From: Pegea sp. RAD2-039 | Lineage: Eukaryota; Chordata; Thaliacea; Salpida; Salpidae | Reading direction: 5' to 3' | Assembly: GCA_034620365.1 (NCBI GenBank) | Contig: JAQGEQ010000043.1 | Coordinates: forward strand, 1,116,001 to 1,180,000 | Length of the DNA: 64,000 nucleotides | Shown: positions 56,139 to 64,000 of the stretch, piece after piece | How the letters are laid out: every line of letters starts with the position of its first letter | Numbering within the stretch: the first letter of the stretch is position 1 | The notes under the pieces: generated by a model | Told to the model about the DNA's origin: nothing | Seen by the model: the letters and a program-made list of their open reading frames with translations, nothing else | The model's database searches: none | Made by a program: the position numbers and the translations under genes

Positions 56139-59100
56139 TCAATTTAATGATGTTAAACCTGATCTTTCAACTTGCTTATGATCTTCATCAGATACTGAGT
56201 CCTGTGAACAACAAAAAAGATAAGCTTGAACTGATCAAGATGTTCCGAACCTGGTTAAAAGAAGAATTTGGCGTCCTGGTATGCTGAGGAATGATCAGTG
56301 TTTTGTTCCTGAACGTTTGCAGGTAATAAGGCGAATATGGTCGATTGTAAGATCGATTTAATATACTCTGTAAAAAGAAGAAGTAGGAAATTGAAATAAG
56401 GTGAGTAGATTTGGACATACTTTTGAAGTAGCACTTTGTGTGCTTCGCTCCAAGAAGCAGTTTCGAAGTGACAGCTTCAATTGTTGTTGAAGTCTGTTTG
56501 TGTCATATGAACTGATTGGACGCTGAAAGCTTCGATTGCCAGGTAGTTTTGCGTGCCCATATTCGTACCTTCCTGTTGTCATATCAGTCATTACACGTTT
56601 GTACTCGCTACAAATAACATCGATGACGTCACAACCAGTTGATGATTTCACAAAAACGCTAACCTATTTATAGCAGTGATATGAGATGATTTTTGGAGGA
56701 TGATAATGTCCTGAGAGCGCGATAAGCACTCAGCTGCTTCACTATTGCTTCGTCGTGTTCCTTCCTGATGTAAAAGACTTCCTGATGATGTATATGTTTT
56801 CATGACAATCGAATTAAACTCATGCATCGATTGAGCTTACCCATGATTGCAAGAACGCGCGCTACATCTTTTCTTCTTTCATTTACTTTGTAGATTGATA
56901 ATGCTTCCTTATAAGCCAACAGCGCCCTCCGACGGCCTCTGTCATCACCACCAACGACAAATGTCATCAATGACGTCATTATTGAGCGCTACCTGTTTCT
57001 CTGTTGCTGGTAGTAACCACCATAAACTTCGAAAACTTCTGCAACGTTCACATGATGTAATCCGTGCCACATCATCAAAGATGTCATCGACGTGTTTAAC
57101 TCCTCGGCTACTCGATCAGTCGCGCCTGTAAGATGATGTCATTACTCGTAACGTCATAAGCACATCCACATTCACCTGATCTGATTGTTAATTGGGCGAT
57201 TGCTGATATAGTGCGAGCTAATCCACTGATGCTGTCACATTTCTCAAATACATCTCGCGCTCTCTGTAATAAACGACTGATGACGTCGAAAGGGTGAGAA
57301 ACTCGACTCACTATCAAATGATGACGTAATTGTGGTGTGACGTCATAACCAACTTTATTCAGTAGCATATGTGCTATGTGCAAATGTATGTTTCCTGAAA
57401 GTAAGAAAAGTCAGCTAGCAACAGTTCAAAGCCTTCGAAAAATTTACTGAAATTTCAACTAAAAAAATAATTTATTTCTCAACTTTCATCAAATAACCTT
57501 TTGAGTGCATCAAAGTTTTCCTTTCTTGGCGAGATAATCTCAGACTCGACATTAAATCTTCTTTACACATTTGAAGACTTCTTATAAACACATCAACTTC
57601 TCTTTGAATCCCTATCTGAGATTCAAGACTTGCAAGGAAGATTTGAAGGACACATTGATATGAGAAAGGTGAGATGTTCTGTCGGAAAATTACCGAAGTT
57701 TTATAGCAACGTCCAGATGTTTTCATTTACCTCTATCAACCAATTCCTGATATCATTTGTAATCTTGATTGAGTCTTGTAGATAAATCTGATCATTCTTA
57801 AAGAGGAACCAAGCGGAAAAAATCTTCAACTTTAGCACATCTGTCTCATCTAACTTCATGAGTGGCTTTGAATGAATCGGGGAACGATCTGAAGAAGAAA
57901 TAATCTTTTAGAAGAGATGGATACTCAGATGGAGACTTACTTTTAGTTAATTCTTCATCTGATGATATTTCTTCAGGAATTAATAATTGGATCTCTGCTT
58001 CAACTTTGATACCCTTTCCTGCATCTATGATCATTTGCTGAAAAACAATCTTAGTGACGTCAACATGAGTAATCAAGTAGGTGATGCTGACGTGCAAAGA
58101 AGTAGCGAGATGAAAATGATGACGTCGAAGAAGCCTCCACAAACAAATCACTTCATTCAGATAAATCTGATCATGACGGCACTCTTCACACATTCCCAAA
58201 AAGAAGCTGTTGCCATGCCGAGGTTACACTATGTATGACGTGGCACACTTTTACGAACCGTGGTTCACTCATAACATCACACAGGGCACGCCAATCACGG
58301 GCCTTCATCAGTTGCCATGGCAACTCAACAATTTGTCGCTGTATCGATGTAAAGTTTCGCAGATAACTGGCGATGAACGAATGATGACGTAATTGCGCCC
58401 TCAATTTGTCGATGCTGACGTCATAAATACATTGTCAAACTTTAATGACGTCATACGTTTTGTGACGTCATTAGCACTGACTCGAAGGCTTGGAATCCGA
58501 AAAGTAAGTTTCGAAGTGAATCTTCGACATCTCGATTGACAAAGCGTATAAAGTGACCACCAGAGGTCGCATGCAATAAAGGTCGACTCGCGCGCTGAAT
58601 CACCTGTTCATGAGTGACGTCATCACAACTGTACCGCTTACCTCGAAAAGTTGCCAATCAAATGACGTAACAGAGCGCTTTCCGCAGTAACCAATCAGCG
58701 TCAACATTTCCAACAACTCATCACGTGACAAACCGTGCCGCGAACTGACGAGAAGCTTCAACACATCTCGAACCCATCCGCTAATGTTGTTGCTGTCGTG
58801 GGGAATCCCAGAAGATGGGGATCGACTCCAACTTAGTTTGTTACTGATCGCGACAAAGAATAGATGCCAAAGATCACTGTAGCGGCCAATGACGTCACAT
58901 ATGTTTATTACGATATTGATGACGTCACCTGGTATTTCGATGAGTGATGACGTCATCAAGATGAAGTAATGAAGAAGCACATGCAAGAACAAGAGGACGT
59001 TTGCCAAACTTGCTGCAGCGTTGAATGCTTTCAGGAATCGGAACAAGCTGATGATGACCACTAGAGGGCGTGGAAATAAGATTAGCAAGAGAAGTAGCAT

Positions 59101-61072
59101 CAAGCTCCGGAAGAGCGAAGAAGATTGTATCAGATCTACATCTCAGGGATTTGTGGATCAAATCAAACTTCTTGGTTGCTATTAGTAACCGACAGCTGGG
59201 CGGTAAGTGAGTTGGTAACCATGACAACTCTGCAAGATCATATTTAGTTTTGATGTTGTTGGATGGTAAGAAGAAGGAAGACCTTTGACGGATCGGACTT
59301 CTTGATCGATACTAGGTTGGAGCTGATCAAGAGCATCTAGAATAATGATGCAAGGAATCAAGTTGATGCAGGAGATAAAGGTCTCCCGGATGCTGTTGAA
59401 GTTACGGATATCGTCAAACTCTTCCTGGATTGGACATCTATATGATTAGATGCAAAAGATTGAATAGAAAGATGAGAACAGTTTACTTTTTATTCCAGAA
59501 CTTTTTTCTAATTTGCTTGATGATGCGGCAGAGGATGTAATTGAGTTGAAAAATAGAAGCTGATTCCCGGATGATCTGCAAATGATCTTCAAAAGATGAA
59601 GTGAATTGATATGATGCTCACTAAAATCTCATTCTTCGTTTCTTCTCTCATCTGCTGCAGTAAATAAGCCAGAAATGAAGTCTTCCCTGATCCTGTTTCT
59701 CCACTGATCACAATGATTCGTTTTTCTTCACAATTTATCTTTTTCATTGCAGACTTCTTACAGCTGTCGAAAAATGTTAAGATGAAGCAGCAGATAGTTT
59801 ACATCGAGTCAGCAAGTTTTGAAGTTTATTTGTGATTCTTTGACTGACTCAGTTTGTAAGTTTGCTGTTTCTTCAAACAAATAAGGAGAAAAACTTGCAA
59901 CTGTAGAATCTTTTACAAGGATTAAAAAAGAGATTTTTAAGTATTTTCTTTGGAAGTTTCTCAACTTTCCAATTACTTTTCAACTCGATCATTATTTCTT
60001 TTAAAACAAAAGAAACAAATTCACATAGATTTCGACCTTAAAGCTTCTGAAACCAAGGACTTTGAAGATGAAAAAATACCATCTCCAAGTTTGTCACCGT
60101 TTAAAAAATCTTCATCATCTTCTAATCTTCGTTCTTCTATAAAGAAACCCTGTGATAAAACTTTAATCAACTTTGATTTATTACATTTACCAAGTTTTTC
60201 AATTTTTGAGTAATTTTTCCAAAATTGCCTTAACTCATAAAGTATTTCTGTAGCTAATTGTTTAGCTGCAGGATACAAAATATAGTTTGAAAGAAGTCTT
60301 TTGTTAGTTGCTTCAATTTCCAAGTTTTGTTGCAAAATTAGATCACCTAGAACCAAAGAATAATTCAATTAGAATATCTTATCAAAAATGTATCCAACTA
60401 ACCTTCAATCTTTATAATGTGAGATTGATTCATCAAACTTATAATCAATTTTGACCAGTCATTATAAATTTCTTCACCTAATTCAAATTTATCAGAGAAA
60501 AACTTAACTTGAAACTTCTTATTTATCAGATATTTCTTAAGATTTTCAATCTCATCTTCATGTGTCTCAGACACATTTTGTGATTTGGATGTTGACTTTT
60601 GAATATAGAAGAACTTGTGACAAGGAACTGTATGAAAGAGAGCAGCTTCAACTTCAGCTCTTAACAAGCTAAAAAATGGACTCTCTTTTTTCTTTAGCCA
60701 ACTATGTCCACTTCTCACAGCTTCCTTAATGTTCTTTTGAATAAAAGTAACTTGATCATCAACCGAAGGTATCAATTCTTCTTCACAGCTGCTACCTCCT
60801 TTGATTATACAAATAAAGAAGGGGCAACATTCTTGAATGCATTCTAACGAATGACTTAAAACAAGATTGCTGGTGAGTTCAAAGTTGTATGAGGTACTTT
60901 TGGTATTAAGAGGTTTGAAATAATGGCCATAACTTTGACATAATTCATCTAACTTGATAAAAGTGTTAGATAATAGATAAGAAATTTCGGGTTGCAAATT
61001 TATGAATGCACTACATATATATGGACGGATTACATGAGGCACATCTATAATGGCAGAGTTTGTCATTTGCAT
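56139..61072 (-). CDS. DUF4062-NACHT-TPR protein, TTC41-like
   Basis: STAND-type NTPase, role unknown. Twenty exons, phases agree, 1244 residues; minus order: 61072-60403, 60346-60080, 59900-59849, 59763-59622, 59575-59487, 59437-59283, 59229-58929, 58876-58642, 58603-58482, 58414-58230, 58183-57941, 57888-57731, 57678-57498, 57394-57176, 57125-56993, 56938-56841, 56781-56664, 56607-56421, 56367-56251, 56201-56139. Residues 17-55 (PYICSAFINL...LDELCQSYGHYFKP) fit the DUF4062 start. Walker A GETGSGKT is at 351-358; Walker B is IIILDALDQL. Then come CRLLIATKKF, WVRDVLKLLVSSRHGLSRDELLEML, and the winged-helix-to-TPR link LRHHSFIASYL...ELPWQLMKARDW. The C-terminal half has TPR-type helices, e.g. 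GSLLHQEG...EAAECLSRSQDI. An in-frame TGA precedes the start codon. TTC41 and NPHP3 share this plan; I favour TTC41 from the N-terminus and length. Confidence 0.8.
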
Positions 61073-64000
61073 CAGGATTTTTAGTCACACATCACATTTA
61101 TAATATTTTAAAAACTTACTTCTGACAGAACTTGAATATTCAAATGTACTTTAATATATCGCAAAGTTAAACTAATTATAAGCAAACTATGGTGAATACA
61201 GTTGTACTATTTTGAATGTTCAAGATAAAACTAAAAAAAAAATAGCTCAAAGATGAGAATGTTAAAAACTTAAAATGTAAAAGTGAACTTTTTATAAACA
61301 AAAAGCTTTATTGCTATCTATAAACGAAATTTATGAAAATATCTATGATTATTATGGCAGTCAGTTTTTCTTGTTAGTCTGAAAGATTTTTTTTCAGTAA
61401 TTATCTTGCAATTGATTTTAAATTATTTTAATATAAATCTTACAGACAACTTAAAAATAAATATTTGCAAGATACTACTAAATAAGTTTATCGAGTTTAC
61501 TCAAGCAATTTACAACAATATACCATTGATGCAATATACATTTACTTTTCAAATTTTTAAATATATTTTTGCAATATCCTTATCTTTTTTACATTCATTA
61601 TTTTAAACTGTTAATACCTTAACAAGATCTCTCAGCATTTTTCTTTGTTTATTACAAAACCTGCATAATTTGTCATCTCAAGCATGTGTTGAATAATATA
61701 AATCATTCTAATAAACTTAAAAATAAAACTATATATAAATAATATACATATTTTTTCATAATTATCTTTAAATTTTACAGCAAGAGTTAATTTTTTGGAA
61801 AAATATTTCATCTTTAATTCAACGTTTATATCTTAAAATTCTTTATGAAAATACTAAACTTCTTGTAAGCATCTACTTTAAATTTATCAATAAACAGATT
61901 ATTATATTCTTCTTTAATATTCTTGATAACGTTTATTTTTAACATAATTTTTTGATCATCTTAATAGAAAAAAGACGATCTTTCTAATTATTTAGAGGTA
62001 TACAAATTCATACAATTTAATTTTAAATTAAAAAAGAATAATTTTTTTATATAATATTACAGAAAATTAAATAGAATAAAATAAAAATCAATCTTTTTGC
62101 AACATTTTTTATCGAATTAATAATTAGATTTTTATTGATATCTTAAGCGTTGTTGCTAGCTAATTTTAATCTTCATAGCAACCAAAATTAGCGCTGCAGA
62201 GCAAACTGACTTCATCGTATTTTTCCTTGAATATGACTTTAAAAAATTATTTCTTAGCTTTTACTTTAATCATTTGATATCAAATAAATGATGAGCTTTA
62301 AACAATAACAGATACTTTTTAGAAACTACCTGGATATCAAACGGATACAGAACGTTTAGATTTTAACGTTTGAATTTACTTATTGCTAAAAGAATAAATT
62401 GCTGTTTTTTCAAATATTTTCTTAAATATCACTTTTAGGGTGTCTGACTCATGTGCCTTATATTAAACTATTAAACTTTAAAGCTAATTACTTAATTAAA
62501 CTTGTTTTACTTCTGCAAAGTAAACAAAACTGTATTGCTTGAAAAAGTTTTTCGCTTTTAAATTCCTATAAATCATTTTTTCTTACAAATGCTTTTCTTC
62601 TATCTTATTTAGTATATCAAATGAAAAGGATAAAGACAATATAAACTTTGTTATATATTACATATGTATTTATAATATATAACATAATATAAAATAATAT
62701 ATTATTATTATTATTATATATATGTTATAAATTATAATACTTTATTTGTAATATACTTTTAATACAATTCGCTTTTACAGTAATTGATCGAGGTGACAGA
62801 AATATTTTTTGAGTTTTGTTTCTAGAGTTTATGCTTTTGTGTCACTTCTTCAAAAATATTACATTAAACTCGACTGGCTGCAAATCATTAACTATGGTCT
62901 TTCATTTACTAGAAAACGATTCTGAAATACAAACGGAGAATTTCAAAGAATATTATTTGATATAAATTTTACTTAAAATCTTTATTCTTTCTGTTATAAG
63001 GTTTCATTAAAACAGTATTTTAGTATGATCTAGGTTACATATATTTTTATGGATGTTAGGGTAATAAAATGTGTTATTAGAAATAAATTAATTTCTAACA
63101 TGACGGAATTAAAATTTTGATTAGAAAATAATGTTTAAGTCAGCATTTTTTGTTAATTGACCGAATTTTCACTAAGATTAGATTTTATAATTATTATACC
63201 CAAAATAATTTAATTTTTTTCAATGTATGCTCATCTGATAGTATATATGTATAATATTACAAAAACCTTGACTCTAATGATGATAGTTTAGTTAACCACT
63301 TATAAAACAGAAATGTTAGAAAAGTTACTTTTTGTTTTTCCCAGTTGACCCGTACAACTTCTCGATCAAAAATAATATCTTAAAAACAATTGTGAAAAAC
63401 AGAAACGTTGTATTTGGTCTTGAAGGATATTACCGATTTGCCTTGCTTCTAGAAAGAATAGTAAAGAAATATTCTGTACTTTTCTTTAAAAGAAATACTA
63501 AAGAAATTAGTTAATTATACAAACAATTCAAATAACTCATAAGATTTCAGTTTACATTTAAATGAAAAATCATCTGCCCTGCTCGCTTGATTTAGATTTT
63601 ATAACAAATAAAAATGTATCGAAGTTAGTTTCCAATCAGTCTTGATATTTGATAAACGGCTTTTCACGTTAATTTCACGAAATTCCTCTAAGTTTGAACT
63701 ACTTTGACTTCAATGGATTCAATTAAAGCTGCACTTACTTAGCACAAATGGAAAAATAAAGCTTCATAATTTATTTTCAATAATAAATAGAAATAGTTTC
63801 AGTAACTAATGATTACTATTGAGTGAAAAAGTTTTTTGAAAAAATTTGATGCAAGTAAGTCTAGTTTTCATATATAATATATCATAAAATTTTATCAAAT
63901 TATCAAAAGATTAAACGCTCTTGATAAGAGTAAGATGTAATTGAACACCATATCAGCTTATAATATGGAGATAGTGAAAAAATTGTTTAAAGATAATTTC
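61073..64000. other. AT-rich right flank
   Basis: No gene or RNA seen. An AT/TTA simple-sequence stretch lies at about 62640-62750. The promoter of the TTC41-like gene should be near 61080-61200. Confidence 0.45.

Noticed and set aside
59800-59860. Frameshift or stop in the TTC41-like gene
   Set aside because: The frame meets a stop only if read through; a GTCAGT donor at 59848 gives phase-correct splicing to the Walker A exon, so no lesion is needed.

Overview
The window is animal nuclear DNA: intron-containing genes with canonical GT/AG junctions, AATAAA polyadenylation signals, a homeobox gene, and wide AT-rich spacers holding decayed non-LTR retrotransposon and SINE remains. The gene set (NK6 homeobox, soluble adenylyl cyclase, a TTC41-like protein, REV7, SPRYD7) indicates a bilaterian. 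The very short introns (about 42-60 nt in several genes) and AT richness would fit a tunicate, but that placement is tentative. All exon models below were built by eye from open frames, splice sites, phase agreement and remembered family sequences; none was checked by alignment software or transcripts.

Layout from left to right. (1) 1-1010: the last exon and 3' UTR of an upstream Cdc42 copy. (2) 2193-5010 (+): a complete Cdc42 gene with two alternative terminal coding exons. (3) 5102-6532 (-): MAD2L2/REV7, converging on Cdc42 with overlapping 3' ends. (4) 6.5-12.8 kb: AT-rich spacer with a dead non-LTR retrotransposon interrupted by a small dispersed repeat. (5) 12837-14591 (+): cyclin B. (6) 15962-17570 (-): SPRYD7. 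(7) 18.9-19.2 kb: a SINE-derived foldback with a tRNA-like head. (8) 19754-26166 (+): a 25-exon soluble adenylyl cyclase (ADCY10). (9) 26269-26682 (-): a small unknown two-exon gene. (10) 28132-30480 (-): a ten-exon beta-1,4-galactosyltransferase-family enzyme with a long unusual C-terminal extension. (11) 30.5-34.3 kb: spacer with a second copy of the dispersed repeat and probable retrotransposon remains. (12) 34314-36377 (+): the HSP90 co-chaperone p23. (13) 41692-49059 (-): Nkx6, with a 6 kb intron and long flanks likely to carry regulatory DNA. (14) 56139-61072 (-): a 20-exon DUF4062-NACHT-TPR protein resembling TTC41. (15) 61073-64000: AT-rich DNA with no recognised gene.

The genes do not form one pathway. 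They are mostly housekeeping (Cdc42 polarity, cyclin B mitosis, REV7 DNA repair and mitotic checkpoint, p23 chaperone), plus bicarbonate/cAMP signalling (ADCY10), Golgi glycosylation, and one developmental regulator (Nkx6). The most striking feature not explained by annotation is the palindrome TGACGTCA: about thirty perfect copies, nearly all in introns, exons and UTRs, and almost none in the AT-rich spacers. Other points worth follow-up are the Cdc42 tandem arrangement with a 144-bp identical intronic block, an Asn at the usual bicarbonate-binding Arg of ADCY10, the glycosyltransferase C-terminal extension, and the tail-to-tail SINE foldback. I did not find a clearly new multi-gene system.
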